Positions 8,444 to 16,957 are shown, counted from the first letter of the stretch. The stretch: 64,000 nt of DNA from Methanocalculus chunghsingensis (GCF_018132105.1 NZ_JWHL01000003.1:159124-223123); one strand, 5' to 3'. The notes: generated by a model from the letters alone, not told the origin. Made by a program: numbers and translations.

Positions 8444-8872
8444 ATGGAGATCAGGGAAGTCATACAGTGCCGGGGCCATGCCAATGTCACCGGTCGTCAT
8501 CCGACGACATTTATGATCACGACTGAAGAAGAGATGACCCTTAACGGCGATTGTATTATTGGTATTTCAGCAGACAAATCTCTCCATGACCTTTCAGATG
8601 CTTTCTCCGATCTTCTCTCTGATGACAGGACGATTCTGCGAACAATACTGGTGGCTGAAGGTATCGCCTGCGAGATTCGGTCAGAGGGATCTGCTCAGAT
8701 GGCGCTTGATCACCCGACAGATCTCGTCTGGAGGAGGAGCGATTACGTCTGCGGCCGTACAATAGGTATCCGGTCGAATTACGTGGCGCGCACTCTTCCG
8801 AAGGGGCTGATAGAGGCGCTCTCCTCTGGTGCCCTGATGGAGGTCACCCTTATCGCAGAAAGGATGGATTAA
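8444..8872 (+). CDS. DUF371 family protein
   Basis: This 142-residue protein matches the archaeal DUF371 family: it starts with a strand containing the polar segment CRGHANVTGRHPTTF, followed by the acidic TTEEEMTLNGDCIIGISADKS, and has a C-terminal segment with DYVCGRTIGIRSN. No catalytic function is established for the family. The protein is soluble, with no signal peptide or membrane helix. It starts 33 nt from the divergent zinc-finger gene and ends 4 nt before the convergent xseB. Confidence 0.8.
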   Translation: MEIREVIQCRGHANVTGRHPTTFMITTEEEMTLNGDCIIGISADKSLHDLSDAFSDLLSDDRTILRTILVAEGIACEIRSEGSAQMALDHPTDLVWRRSDYVCGRTIGIRSNYVARTLPKGLIEALSSGALMEVTLIAERMD

Positions 8873-8876
8873 CCAT

Positions 8877-9059
8877 CTACTCTTCTGTAATCTCAAGTAT
8901 TCGCAGTTCTGCCTGCGACAGGAATGATTCGCATCGATTGATAAGATCAATACCATCCTTATACAGCCTGATGCTCTCGTCAAGGGGTGTATCAGGATCT
9001 TCAAGCTTTCGTGCAATCTCACGGAGTCGTTTTACCATCTCTTCATACGTCTCTGTCAT
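8877..9059 (-). CDS. xseB: exodeoxyribonuclease VII small subunit
   Basis: This 60-residue protein is the XseB subunit, a helical hairpin that decorates the large subunit of exonuclease VII. The segment LEDPDTPLDESIRLYKDGIDLI is the family hallmark (written here in part: LDESIRLYKDGI at about residues 27-38). Its start overlaps the end of xseA by 17 nt, so translation is coupled and the two make one complex. Exonuclease VII is a bacterial-type enzyme that is also found in Methanomicrobia, probably acquired long ago. Confidence 0.92.
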   Translation of the reverse strand: MTETYEEMVKRLREIARKLEDPDTPLDESIRLYKDGIDLINRCESFLSQAELRILEITEE

Positions 9060-10287
9060 CTTCTACCTCGGTAATCGTTGCTTCTGCCTCTCCATCTGAG
9101 AAGTAGATTGTCACAGCATCGCCCCTCTTCAGTTCAGCAGCTGATCTGATCAATTCGCCTTCGGCAAAGAGGAGTGTATACCCCCGTCTGAGAGGTGCCC
9201 GGCTGTCTGCGGCACGGATTTGTGCTGTAAGATGCTTAAGCTCCTTCTTCTCAGTCTGAAGACGGATGGCTATCCCACGTTGAAGTCGTTCAAGCAGGTC
9301 TGAGGAGGTCTGTTTCATATCACTGAGCCGCCGCTCGATTCTCCTGCTGATGATCCGCAGCCTGAGATCCTCAAGATCGTTTCTATACCTCTCTATCCGA
9401 TCAAGAAGGAGCGTCTGCATGGCTCCCTTCTTATCCTGAAGCTCGATAAGGAGCTGTGCCCGGTCAGTGACGACGAGCTCGGCAGCGGCAGATGGTGTCG
9501 GGGCTCTTACATCGCTTGCAAGGTCCGAGAGGGTAACATCCACCTCATGGCCGATGGCTGAGATGATCGGCGTGTGGCAGGCAGCAATTGCATGGATGAC
9601 ATCCGGGTGATTAAAGCAGAAGAGATCTTCAAAACTTCCTCCGCCACGTGCAATGATGATCACATCCACACCCCCGTCGAGACGGGTAATCGCAGCGGAG
9701 ATATCGATATGAGCGTACTCACCCTGGACCTGTGTCGGTGAAAGGATCAGATCGACCGGGAACCTTCGTGAAAGAATATTTCTGATATCCTGGAGGACTG
9801 CCCCGGTTCTGGAGGTGACGACCCCGATCCGGGAAGGGTAGGGGGGGAGAGGCAATTTTTTGGATTCAAGGAAACATCCTTCCTTCGCAAGTTCCTGTCT
9901 CCATCGTTCAAGAAGGAGGTATTTTTCCCCGGCTCCTGCATGGATGAGCCCATCACCGATAAACTGTGTCTTTCCGTAGGGGGGATAGTGATCGATGTAA
10001 CCGGTGACGATAACATCCATTCCGTTCTCAGGAGGGGGCTTGACCTGCTGTGCTGCCCGCCGCCAAATCACGCAGTCAATTGCTGCATCCCCATTCTCTC
10101 CTCTGTCAGAAAGTGAAAAGTACATATGGCCTGATGAGTGGAGGCGGTAATTGGTCACCTCACCTCTGACACGCACTCCCCGAAGGTCTGGTGTGTCAAG
10201 CCTCTCTCTGATGATGCGGGATAGATCGATGACGGAGAGGATCTCGGGTTCTTCCGATACAAGGGTCGCCTGTTCGCCACCGGGCAT
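9043..10287 (-). CDS. xseA: exodeoxyribonuclease VII large subunit
   Basis: This 414-residue XseA protein degrades single-stranded DNA from both ends. An N-terminal OB-fold (tRNA_anti-like, residues about 20-115; VRGEVTNYRLHSSGHMYFSL in part) is followed by the catalytic domain with the signatures RIGVVTSRTGAVLQDI and IIARGGGSFEDLFCFN, and then a long coiled coil and a C-terminal GYTLLF segment. It is close to the usual length, with a somewhat short coiled coil. The ATG at 10287 follows a divergent promoter shared with the TIM-barrel gene 37 nt away. It is the first gene of the xseAB pair. Confidence 0.93.
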   Translation of the reverse strand: MPGGEQATLVSEEPEILSVIDLSRIIRERLDTPDLRGVRVRGEVTNYRLHSSGHMYFSLSDRGENGDAAIDCVIWRRAAQQVKPPPENGMDVIVTGYIDHYPPYGKTQFIGDGLIHAGAGEKYLLLERWRQELAKEGCFLESKKLPLPPYPSRIGVVTSRTGAVLQDIRNILSRRFPVDLILSPTQVQGEYAHIDISAAITRLDGGVDVIIIARGGGSFEDLFCFNHPDVIHAIAACHTPIISAIGHEVDVTLSDLASDVRAPTPSAAAELVVTDRAQLLIELQDKKGAMQTLLLDRIERYRNDLEDLRLRIISRRIERRLSDMKQTSSDLLERLQRGIAIRLQTEKKELKHLTAQIRAADSRAPLRRGYTLLFAEGELIRSAAELKRGDAVTIYFSDGEAEATITEVEDDRDV

Positions 10288-10324
10288 AGGAATCTATTTG
10301 TGCCGGGATGTGAAGAATCTGCGT

Positions 10325-11182
10325 ATGGTCCGGCTTGGTGCTTCAAGCATGTTCTTTCATGAGTATGCACTTGAACATGTCTTTTCAGCTATTGTTGCAT
10401 CAGGTCTTGATACGATTGAATTCTGGCTTGAAACTCCCTCGTTCTGGACGACCGGCCGGAGGCTGGAGAACCTTGAGGTGGTGATCGCAGACTATCCATC
10501 ACTCTCCCCGATCACCGTTCATGCCCCTGTCCTTGATCTGAATCCGGTCTCGATCAACCCTGAAGTCGCCACTGTATCGGTTGAGTCTGCCTGCTCCGCC
10601 ATCCGGATTGCGGAGCATCTGGGGGCCACGGTCATTACCATCCACCCGGGCAGGAGAACGGCGAAGCGACCTCCCAGCAGGGCCGATATGGATCGGTTTG
10701 AACTTTATATGGAGGCTGTCGAGCGGGTTTCCGGGGGTCTCTCTGTCGCTGTTGCGGTAGAGAATATGGAGCAAAAAATCAACGCTCTTCTGACAACCCC
10801 TGAGTCTGTCCGGAGCGTGCTGGATGAGTATCCACGCCTCTCCTTTACTTTCGATTATGCTCATGCCCTGATGAGCGGACACTCCTTTCCTGATGATTTT
10901 CTCTCACTCTGTGGGGATCGCCTCGTCAATGTTCATGCAAGTGACGGATCGGCATCATCCATGCATCACCCCCTTGGTCGGACAGGTGGCATGAATGATC
11001 TTGCCGGGTTATTAGGGAGATACGGATACGACGGACCAGTAATTTTTGAAATAGAAGATCTCAGCTTCCCTGAGGCACCGGGGTATGATGAAAAGATTGC
11101 CATCCTCTCCAGGGAAGCGAATTATTTTCGGGAAGCATGGCACAAACAGGTATATTTATCATTTCTTAACTCCAGAGAATGA
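10325..11182 (+). CDS. sugar phosphate isomerase/epimerase-like TIM-barrel protein
   Basis: This 285-residue protein belongs to the xylose isomerase-like/AP endonuclease 2 superfamily. The barrel is evident from its strand motifs and metal-site residues: ATVITIHPGR (His), VAVENMEQ (Glu), FTFDYAHAL (Asp, His), LVNVHASD (His) and PVIFEIED (Glu). Members include endonuclease IV and sugar isomerases, and the substrate here is unknown. The ATG at 10325 is chosen because the frame upstream of it (from 10151) is antisense to xseA and shows no family likeness. It stands between xseA and the CorC-like gene. Confidence 0.82.
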   Translation: MVRLGASSMFFHEYALEHVFSAIVASGLDTIEFWLETPSFWTTGRRLENLEVVIADYPSLSPITVHAPVLDLNPVSINPEVATVSVESACSAIRIAEHLGATVITIHPGRRTAKRPPSRADMDRFELYMEAVERVSGGLSVAVAVENMEQKINALLTTPESVRSVLDEYPRLSFTFDYAHALMSGHSFPDDFLSLCGDRLVNVHASDGSASSMHHPLGRTGGMNDLAGLLGRYGYDGPVIFEIEDLSFPEAPGYDEKIAILSREANYFREAWHKQVYLSFLNSRE

Positions 11183-11241
11183 TTACACGAAGCAACCATG
11201 AACGATAATCCACATAAGGTGTTAGACAGGGGTGATAGTTG

Positions 11242-12522
11242 ATGGCGGCTGATGCACTTCATTTCATCCTCTTTTTTATCTGCCTCTTCTTATCTGGTTT
11301 CTTCTCCGGATCCGAGGTTGCCCTGATAGCAATCAACAGGGCAAAAGTACGGACACTTCTTATTGAAGGGAACAGGAGTGCTCTTGCACTTGCCAAACTC
11401 AAGGAGAATACCGATCATCTTCTGATAACGATCCTGATAGGAAATAATGTTGTCAACGTCTCAGCAGCAACCCTGGCAACGGCGATTGCTATTGATTACT
11501 TCGGTGATGCAGGAGTTGGCATCGCAACCGGTGTCGTCGTCATCCTGATGCTCGTCATCGGGGAGATCGGGCCAAAGACCTACGCTTCAAAGCGTGTTGA
11601 CTCCTTTGCCCTCCTGGTCGCCCGTCCGATTTTATTTCTTGAAAAGATCCTAACTCCGGTTCTCTGGCTGAATGATGTTATTCGCAAGATCCATGCCGCG
11701 GATGATGGTTCATATCATCAGGAGGTTACAGAAGAGGAGATTAAGGAATGGATCGATGTCGGTGAAGAGACAGGGGCAATAGAAGAAAATGAACGCGAGA
11801 TGCTCTTCTCGGTCTTCCGATTCGGGGATACGACTGCACGTGTTGTGATGACCCCACGGTTGGATGTGGTCATGATTGATGACACTAAAAATCTTGAGGA
11901 GACGCTGGATATCTTTCATGAGACTGGATTTTCCCGGATTCCTGTCTATCATAAACAGAAAGAGAATATTATCGGTATTCTTAATGTGAAAGATGTATTC
12001 AGGGCAGTTCACTCCGGAGAATCCGATACAGAAATCCCTGATATCATTCATGAGGCGTACTTTGTCCCGGAATCCAAAAAGATCGATGATCTGCTCAGGG
12101 AGCTTCAGTTTAAACAGACCCATATTGCGATCATCCTTGATGAATATGGGAGCTTTGCAGGCGTTGTCACGATAGAGGATATCCTTGAGGAACTCGTCGG
12201 TGATATCCTTGATGAGTTCGATACCGAAGAAGAGGAGATTCAGAATCTTGGCGATGGCATCTATATGATCGATGCCCAGGCCTGGGTTGAGGATGTTAAT
12301 GAGGTCCTTGAAGCTCCCCTTCCCCTTGAGCCTGACTCCTATGAGACGGTCGGGGGACTTGTCTTCACCCATCTCGGCCATATCCCCCATCTTGGCGAAT
12401 CCTTTGAGATACCTGAAATATCTGCCCGTCTCATCGTTACACAGATGCGGGGACGGCAGATTCTGAAGGTGAAACTCATCTTTAAAAAGAAACCTGATGA
12501 TAGCGAATCCTTAACGATATGA
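11242..12522 (+). CDS. CorC/HlyC-type transporter with DUF21 and CBS domains
   Basis: This protein of about 426 residues has an N-terminal DUF21/CNNM membrane domain (about four helices within residues 5-150, including the family motif GSEVALIAINRAKVR), a pair of CBS domains (about 195-330; VVMTPRLDVV and GVVTIEDILEELVGD) and a C-terminal CorC_HlyC domain (about 345-425). Family members move divalent cations such as magnesium. The ATG at 11242 follows GGGGTGAT, and the TTG one codon earlier is not needed. The 3' end overlaps purN by 4 nt (ATGA), which couples translation without implying a shared function. Confidence 0.88.
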   Translation: MAADALHFILFFICLFLSGFFSGSEVALIAINRAKVRTLLIEGNRSALALAKLKENTDHLLITILIGNNVVNVSAATLATAIAIDYFGDAGVGIATGVVVILMLVIGEIGPKTYASKRVDSFALLVARPILFLEKILTPVLWLNDVIRKIHAADDGSYHQEVTEEEIKEWIDVGEETGAIEENEREMLFSVFRFGDTTARVVMTPRLDVVMIDDTKNLEETLDIFHETGFSRIPVYHKQKENIIGILNVKDVFRAVHSGESDTEIPDIIHEAYFVPESKKIDDLLRELQFKQTHIAIILDEYGSFAGVVTIEDILEELVGDILDEFDTEEEEIQNLGDGIYMIDAQAWVEDVNEVLEAPLPLEPDSYETVGGLVFTHLGHIPHLGESFEIPEISARLIVTQMRGRQILKVKLIFKKKPDDSESLTI

Positions 12523-13154
12523 GCAACCCATACTACGGTATGAAACGCATCGTCATGCTTGCATCCGGAAGGGGATCCAACTTCCTGGCAGTCGCCTCTG
12601 CAATTGCAGAGGGGAAGATTGCCGGACGGTGTGTCGGGCTCATCGTCGATCGAACCGGAACACCTGCCGCTGTGAGGGCAGAGAGCCAGAAGATCCCGGT
12701 TACCACAATCAACTATCAGGATTTCCAGTCGAGGGATGAATATGAGGCTGCACTTTCTGCAGCTCTCAGATCAATGAATCCTGATCTGATCGTACTTGCG
12801 GGTTACATGAGGATTCTGGGCTTTTCCATCATCAGGGAGAACGCGGGAAGGATCATAAACATCCATCCCTCCCTCCTTCCTTCATTTGCCGGACTGAATG
12901 CACATCGTCAGGCAATTGAGTATGGTGTCCGGGTATCCGGCTGCACGGTGCATTTTGTGGATGAGGGTACGGATACCGGTCCGATCATCCTTCAGCGCTG
13001 TTGTGCTGTTAATGAAGATGATGACGAATCAACCCTCTCTGATCGAATCCTCGCGCTTGAGCATGAGGCTCTGCCCGAGGCTGTCTCCCTCTTCTGTGAG
13101 GGGCGCCTGAAGATCGATGGAAGGCGGGTCTTTATCTCTGAAGAAGCAGAATAA
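12519..13154 (+). CDS. purN: phosphoribosylglycinamide formyltransferase
   Basis: This 211-residue PurN enzyme transfers a formyl group from a folate to glycinamide ribonucleotide in purine synthesis. The phosphate-binding loop ASGRGSNF is near the N-terminus. The catalytic Asn-His pair lies in NIHPSLLPSF, and the catalytic Asp loop is EGTDTGPIILQ. An unusual Phe-Ala-Gly-Leu-Asn replaces the common PGLHA-type wording after the HPSLLP motif, as in many archaeal versions. The gene overlaps the CorC-like gene by 4 nt and ends 25 nt before the RNase P component gene. Confidence 0.93.
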   Translation: MSNPYYGMKRIVMLASGRGSNFLAVASAIAEGKIAGRCVGLIVDRTGTPAAVRAESQKIPVTTINYQDFQSRDEYEAALSAALRSMNPDLIVLAGYMRILGFSIIRENAGRIINIHPSLLPSFAGLNAHRQAIEYGVRVSGCTVHFVDEGTDTGPIILQRCCAVNEDDDESTLSDRILALEHEALPEAVSLFCEGRLKIDGRRVFISEEAE

Positions 13155-13179
13155 AAACGGCTTTTCCGGTGTGGATGGT

Positions 13180-13506
13180 ATGGCAGAGAAAGTTCGTCCG
13201 GGAAATGGGAAACGGATCGCACGAGAACGTATAGATATTCTCTTTGCAGAGGCATCCAGATGGGTGCATGAGGATACTGGCCGTGCAGAACGGTGCATTG
13301 CTCTGGCACGACGCATTGCTATGAAACAGAGATTGAGAATGCCGAAACGATACAGGAGGCAGTTCTGTCGCACATGCTATGGATACCTGGTACCGGGCCG
13401 GACTGCCCGGATAAGGATTCAGCATGGAAAGGTGATTGTAACCTGCCTCCTCTGTCGTGATCAGAGACGCTATCCGGTGGTGAGGGAGTATAACGGAAAA
13501 GTATGA
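13180..13506 (+). CDS. rnp4: ribonuclease P protein component 4 (Rpp21 homologue)
   Basis: This 108-residue basic protein is the archaeal Rpp21/Rnp4 subunit of RNase P, which trims 5' leaders from tRNA. A helical N-terminal half is followed by a zinc ribbon with the ligands CRTC (about residue 66) and CLLC about 28 residues later. The frame is open from an ATG at 13117 inside purN, but the ATG at 13180 gives the family's usual length and has GGTGTGGATGG upstream. Its stop TGA overlaps an ATG at 13503 (ATGA), the expected start for the following YhbY gene. Confidence 0.9.
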   Translation: MAEKVRPGNGKRIARERIDILFAEASRWVHEDTGRAERCIALARRIAMKQRLRMPKRYRRQFCRTCYGYLVPGRTARIRIQHGKVIVTCLLCRDQRRYPVVREYNGKV

Positions 13507-13543
13507 TACATCAGCCATCCAGACGTTAAAACCGACAATCTGG

Positions 13544-13732
13544 GTGGGAAAACAGGGGATCACACCTGAGGTTACTCAGGAGATCCGCTCACAGCTTGAA
13601 GTCAGAAAGATCATTAAAGTGAAGTGGCTGAAGAATGCCTCAATCGATCCCGAGGCGATCGTTGAAGGGACTGGTGGGATTATTGTTGCCACCCGTGGCC
13701 GGATGATGGTAATTGCAAGGAAGAGAGGATAA
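13544..13732 (+). CDS. YhbY/CRM-type RNA-binding protein, 5' end apparently frameshifted
   Basis: This short frame encodes the CRM (YhbY) RNA-binding fold linked to ribosome assembly: VGKQGITPEV at the start, the basic LEVRKIIKVKWLKN middle and a C-terminal GGIIVATRGRMMVIARK. The family normally begins with LKPTIWVGKQG, and the codons for LKPTIW are present in frame just upstream (13526-13543), but no ATG, GTG or TTG precedes them in that frame before a stop at 13481. The ATG at 13503, overlapping the rnp4 stop as ATGA, is the natural start, but it lies one base out of frame and reaches TAA at 13527. A shift of -1 at 13526 would restore an intact protein. The GTG at 13544 is the only canonical start in the frame as it stands. 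Confidence 0.7.
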   Translation: MGKQGITPEVTQEIRSQLEVRKIIKVKWLKNASIDPEAIVEGTGGIIVATRGRMMVIARKRG

Positions 13733-13753
13733 CTCCTTCTCATCCGGAACCTC

Positions 13754-13790
13754 GAAATTTATATCAATAGAGCCAGCTTATAAGTAAAGA
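13754..13790 (+). promoter_or_regulatory. promoter upstream of S19e
   Basis: GAAATTTATAT (13754-13764) is a good archaeal TATA box with a purine-rich BRE-like CGAAA at its 5' side. A second candidate, CTTATAAGTA, lies at 13778-13787. Transcription from the first would begin near 13788, leaving a leader of about 36 nt that carries the GTGAGG site before the ATG at 13824. This promoter likely drives the start of the translation supercluster. Confidence 0.5.
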
Positions 13791-13823
13791 CTGTTAGTGA
13801 AACACAGCAGTGAGGAAAAGACC

Positions 13824-14273
13824 ATGACTACAGTATTTGATGTCCCGGCCGATCTCCTCATCAGGAAGGTTGCTCTGGATCTTAAGGAGAAACCCGAGAT
13901 CCAGGCACCTGAATGGGCGGAGTATGTGAAGACGGGAGTTCATAAAGAGATGCCCCCAGAGAACACCGACTGGTGGTATTTCCGCGCAGCAGCAGTTCTG
14001 CGCCGTGTATATGTCGACGGCCCTGTCGGCGTTGAGAGACTTCGGAGTGTCTATGGCGGAGCCCAGAACCGGGGTTCCAGACCCTCCCGCTTCAGAAAAG
14101 GGAGCGGATCAATCGCCCGGAAGATCTTCCAGCAGCTTGAGGCTGCAGGTCTTCTCGAGAAGGCAACCGGTGGCCGGAAGGTATCACCCGCAGGCCGCTC
14201 ATTCCTTGACCGGGCTGCATACAGTCTTAAAACAGAGACTGTCGAGAAGGCCCCTGGCCTTGCAAAGTACTGA
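13824..14273 (+). CDS. rps19e: 30S ribosomal protein S19e
   Basis: This 149-residue protein is S19e, present in archaea and eukaryotes and located on the small-subunit head. Characteristic segments are [10 protein letters not shown] at the N-terminus, [14 protein letters not shown] in the middle and [18 protein letters not shown]. The ATG at 13824 is preceded by GTGAGGAAAAG. It is followed 12 nt later by the PDCD5-like gene, the usual archaeal neighbour. Confidence 0.95.
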   Translation: MTTVFDVPADLLIRKVALDLKEKPEIQAPEWAEYVKTGVHKEMPPENTDWWYFRAAAVLRRVYVDGPVGVERLRSVYGGAQNRGSRPSRFRKGSGSIARKIFQQLEAAGLLEKATGGRKVSPAGRSFLDRAAYSLKTETVEKAPGLAKY

Positions 14274-14285
14274 GGTGACGATTCC

Positions 14286-14624
14286 ATGGGAGACGATGAG
14301 TTAGCCGAACTCCGGCAGCGCAGGCTTGCACAGCTTCAGCAACAACAGCAGAGTGAGGAGCATGAGGCCGAACGCCAGCGTCAGGTCGAACAGCAGGTTC
14401 AGATGGTGCTCATGCAGGTTCTTGAACCTGAAGCACGTGAGCGGCTTAATACCATCAAGCTGACAAAACCCGACTTTGCACGTGCTGTAGAGCAGCAGCT
14501 TGTCATGCTGGCCCAACAGGGTCGCCTCTCCAGTAAACAGAAGATCACTGATGCACAGCTTAAACAGCTCCTTGCACAACTGGTGCCGCAGAAGAAAGAC
14601 TTCAAAATCCGAAGGGTAGGATGA
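14286..14624 (+). CDS. PDCD5-family DNA-binding protein
   Basis: This 112-residue protein is the archaeal homologue of PDCD5/TFAR19, a three-helix protein annotated as DNA-binding. It has an N-terminal glutamine-rich helix (LAQLQQQQQSEE) and the family core PEARERLNTIKLTKPDFA. Its position directly after S19e and before L39e is widely conserved in Euryarchaeota and suggests a link to translation or the ribosome. The stop overlaps the next ATG by 4 nt. Confidence 0.92.
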   Translation: MGDDELAELRQRRLAQLQQQQQSEEHEAERQRQVEQQVQMVLMQVLEPEARERLNTIKLTKPDFARAVEQQLVMLAQQGRLSSKQKITDAQLKQLLAQLVPQKKDFKIRRVG

Positions 14625-15235
14625 AGGTTGGAATGCTCTACAGTGGTGGTAAGGATAGTAGCCTTGCCGCAATCCTGTTATCACGGGATTATTCAGTAGA
14701 GCTTGCGACGTTTGTCTTTGATCCGATGCGGGAGGTTTCACAGGTCGCGGCGGCGGCAGAGGCTCTGGGATTACCCTGGAGAAAAATGACCTTTGCGCCA
14801 GGTTTCATTGATGAGATCATCGGGATACTGAATCGGTGTGGGTATCCAAACGAGGCTATCAATGAGATCCACCGACGGTCCCTCTGTGTTCTTGCACAGG
14901 AATATGAGGTGGTCGCCGATGGTACCCGGTTTCTGGACCGGGTCCCTATGCTGACACCAGCGGAAGTGCAGAGCTTCGAAGACAGGACGGGGGTCTCATA
15001 TATACGCCCCCTTCTTGGATTTGGCAGGCGTGAGATTGAACGACTGGTGAATCGTATGTTCGCCGTCGTCTATGGTGAGACGTCACAGATACAGAATGGT
15101 GATTACGAACGTGAGATCCGCGATGAGATGACCCTGCGTGGCATCGACTGGTCGGGGATCTTTCCGAAGAATCATCAGCAGTCTCTCGTCACCGGGAGAA
15201 TAGAACTAACAGATCAGGTTGGTGAATACCAATGA
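14621..15235 (+). CDS. PP-loop (N-type ATP pyrophosphatase) family protein
   Basis: This 204-residue protein has the PP-loop motif [10 protein letters not shown] at residues 8-17, which binds ATP for adenylation in amidating or thiolating enzymes. The rest ([40 protein letters not shown]) fits the archaeal family sometimes annotated as asparagine synthase-related. No thiouridylase cysteine pair or TusA-like domain is visible. It lies in the conserved S19e-PDCD5-PP-loop-L39e-L31e-aIF6 string with 4-nt overlaps on both sides, so a tRNA, rRNA or translation-factor modification is a reasonable inference, but the substrate is unknown. Confidence 0.75.
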   Translation: MKVGMLYSGGKDSSLAAILLSRDYSVELATFVFDPMREVSQVAAAAEALGLPWRKMTFAPGFIDEIIGILNRCGYPNEAINEIHRRSLCVLAQEYEVVADGTRFLDRVPMLTPAEVQSFEDRTGVSYIRPLLGFGRREIERLVNRMFAVVYGETSQIQNGDYEREIRDEMTLRGIDWSGIFPKNHQQSLVTGRIELTDQVGEYQ

Positions 15236-15384
15236 GTAAGCTGACAAAAGGCCGAAAGATTCGAATGGCGAAAGCCGCCCAGCAGAACCGGAGAGTTCCG
15301 TCATGGGTCATGATCAAGACGAAGCGTGCGGTTGTATCACATCCAAAGCGACGCAACTGGAGACGCAGTACTCTGAAGGTGTAG
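15232..15384 (+). CDS. rpl39e: 50S ribosomal protein L39e
   Basis: This 50-residue, very basic protein is L39e, which lines the nascent-peptide exit tunnel. It begins [20 protein letters not shown] and ends with [11 protein letters not shown], both typical. The ATG at 15232 overlaps the stop of the PP-loop gene (ATGA), and L31e follows 3 nt after the stop. The gene is complete. Confidence 0.95.
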   Translation: MSKLTKGRKIRMAKAAQQNRRVPSWVMIKTKRAVVSHPKRRNWRRSTLKV

Positions 15385-15387
15385 GCA

Positions 15388-15651
15388 ATGGTTGAGGCAG
15401 TAAAGGAACAGATATATAATATTCCGCTCAGGGATGCAAAGCGTGCCCCAAAGTGGAAGCGTTCAAAAGTTGCCATCAAGGATATCAGAACATTCCTTGA
15501 GAAGCATATGAAGGCAGAGGACGTCAAACTGGATCGGAATATCAACGAGAAGGTCTGGGAGCGCGGAAGCCAGAAACCCCCACGCATGATTCGCGTTCGT
15601 GCAATGAAGTTTTCTGACGGCCAGGTACAGGCAGAACTTGCCGGAGAGTAA
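15388..15651 (+). CDS. rpl31e: 50S ribosomal protein L31e
   Basis: This 87-residue protein is L31e, located near the tunnel exit of the large subunit. The family segments [17 protein letters not shown] and [19 protein letters not shown] (shown in part) are clear, and the length is normal. It sits between L39e and aIF6 with gaps of 3 and 1 nt, so the genes are certainly co-transcribed. Confidence 0.95.
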   Translation: MVEAVKEQIYNIPLRDAKRAPKWKRSKVAIKDIRTFLEKHMKAEDVKLDRNINEKVWERGSQKPPRMIRVRAMKFSDGQVQAELAGE

Positions 15652-15652
15652 C

Positions 15653-16315
15653 ATGAAATATACCCTGTCCCTCGATGGCGATCCAAATATCGGGGTCTAT
15701 GCCCGCGCATTTGAAGAGTTTGTCATCCTCCCTGAGACCGTCCCTGACAGCTTTGCTGAAGCAGTAGCAGAAGCCCTTGATGTTGAGGTTGTCCGGATGT
15801 TTCTGCAAGGTACATCCATCATCGGATCTCTCATTACTGGAAACAGCCATGGAATGGTGGTCTCCGGGATGATCAGCCCGGAGGAGCGCAGTCGGCTCGA
15901 GGAGTACGGGGAGGTCATGCTTCTGGATGAGACGATGAATGCCGCGGGGAATGTCATCCTTGTCAATGATGAATTTGCCCTCGTTCACCCTGAGATGCCG
16001 GTAAAGCTGATGGATCGGATCAGTGAATTCCTCAAGGTTCCTGTTGAGCGAATGCAGATCGCCGGGATACCTACTGTAGGAATGGCATCGGTTGTGACGA
16101 ACAAAGGTGTTCTCCTCTCTCCACGAGCGACACAACATGAGATTGACCGGGTCGAGGCACTCACCTCGCTTCCGGTCGGATGTGGATCTGTCAATATGGG
16201 TTCAATTCTTGTGGGCACCGGGGTGATTGCAAACTCAAAAGGTTTCATCGCCGGTGGTGCAACGACAGGATTTGAGCTTGGACGGATGGAAGATGTCTTA
16301 GGATTACTACGGTGA
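15653..16315 (+). CDS. eif6: translation initiation factor aIF6
   Basis: This 220-residue protein is aIF6, the anti-association factor that binds the large ribosomal subunit near L14 and L24e and blocks early joining. The repeated alpha-beta units of its pentein fold show as near-repeats: GTSIIGSLITGNSHGMVVS, IPTVGMASVVTNKGVLLSP and GSILVGTGVIANSKG-type motifs. The ATG at 15653 is preferred to the upstream in-frame alternative at 15638 inside L31e. The genes on either side are L31e and L18a. Confidence 0.95.
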   Translation: MKYTLSLDGDPNIGVYARAFEEFVILPETVPDSFAEAVAEALDVEVVRMFLQGTSIIGSLITGNSHGMVVSGMISPEERSRLEEYGEVMLLDETMNAAGNVILVNDEFALVHPEMPVKLMDRISEFLKVPVERMQIAGIPTVGMASVVTNKGVLLSPRATQHEIDRVEALTSLPVGCGSVNMGSILVGTGVIANSKGFIAGGATTGFELGRMEDVLGLLR

Positions 16316-16320
16316 GATGA

Positions 16321-16512
16321 ATGGAGTTAACAGAGTTTGAAGTGAGTGGTGCTGTTAAGATCGGTGATTCCTGGAAACCATATACCAAGGTCATCGGTGC
16401 ACCAAACGAGGTACAGGCGAGAGAGCGCATTTATACGCTGATCGGTAGCAAACACCGCCTCGAGCGAAGATTAATCAAAATTGAAAGCATAAAGAGTGTC
16501 AATGCAGAGTAA
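16321..16512 (+). CDS. rpl18a: 50S ribosomal protein L18a (LX)
   Basis: This 63-residue protein is the archaeal L18Ae/LX protein. It shows FEVSGAVKIGDSWKPYTK, NEVQARERIYTLIGSKH and RRLIKIESIKSV in order. It follows aIF6 by 5 nt and overlaps the prefoldin gene by 11 nt, an arrangement typical of euryarchaea. Confidence 0.94.
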   Translation: MELTEFEVSGAVKIGDSWKPYTKVIGAPNEVQARERIYTLIGSKHRLERRLIKIESIKSVNAE

Positions 16513-16957
16513 TACCCGTACTCCGACACCTGAGCAGGAGTTCCAGACACTCCAGATGTATCTCAGTGAGTTTAACCAGCAGATCGAGCTCTTTTCCCAG
16601 CAGCTCCAGATGGTTGAACAGGCACGGATGGAATCTGCTGCCGCCATTGAGAGCCTGAAGGGGCTGAAAGGGACGACTGATGCAATCACTCTCCTTCCAA
16701 TAGGTTCCGGTGCAGCCATTCATGCCCGTGTCATCGATCCTGATGCTGTCATCGTCAGCATCGGGTCGGGGGTTTCCGTGAAAAAATCTAATGATGAAGC
16801 GGTCACCTACCTCTCTGATCGGATCAGTGAAATGGAGGCACAGGGGAGACGCCTTGCTGAGACAATAGGGAAACTTCAGAGTCAGGCAGCAGAGGTTGGA
16901 AGACGCCTTGACCAGCTGTATCAGGCAGGTCAGGTCCAGTCCCAGGGCCGGAGCTGA
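16502..16957 (+). CDS. pfdA: prefoldin alpha subunit
   Basis: This 151-residue protein is the alpha subunit of prefoldin, the jellyfish-shaped holdase that delivers unfolded proteins to the thermosome. Two long coiled-coil helices (residues about 10-60 and 95-145) flank a beta hairpin with ITLLPIGSGAAIHARV and VIVSIGSGVSVKKS, as expected for the alpha subunit. The ATG at 16502 overlaps the L18a end; a GTG two codons upstream is less likely. FtsY follows. Confidence 0.93.
   Translation: MQSNTRTPTPEQEFQTLQMYLSEFNQQIELFSQQLQMVEQARMESAAAIESLKGLKGTTDAITLLPIGSGAAIHARVIDPDAVIVSIGSGVSVKKSNDEAVTYLSDRISEMEAQGRRLAETIGKLQSQAAEVGRRLDQLYQAGQVQSQGRS

Noticed and set aside
11710..12390. 226-residue minus-strand open frame
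   Set aside because: It is fully antisense to the CorC-like gene, whose DUF21, CBS and CorC motifs are intact; no family likeness in the antisense frame.
15542..16138. 198-residue minus-strand open frame
   Set aside because: Antisense to L31e and aIF6, both certain genes.
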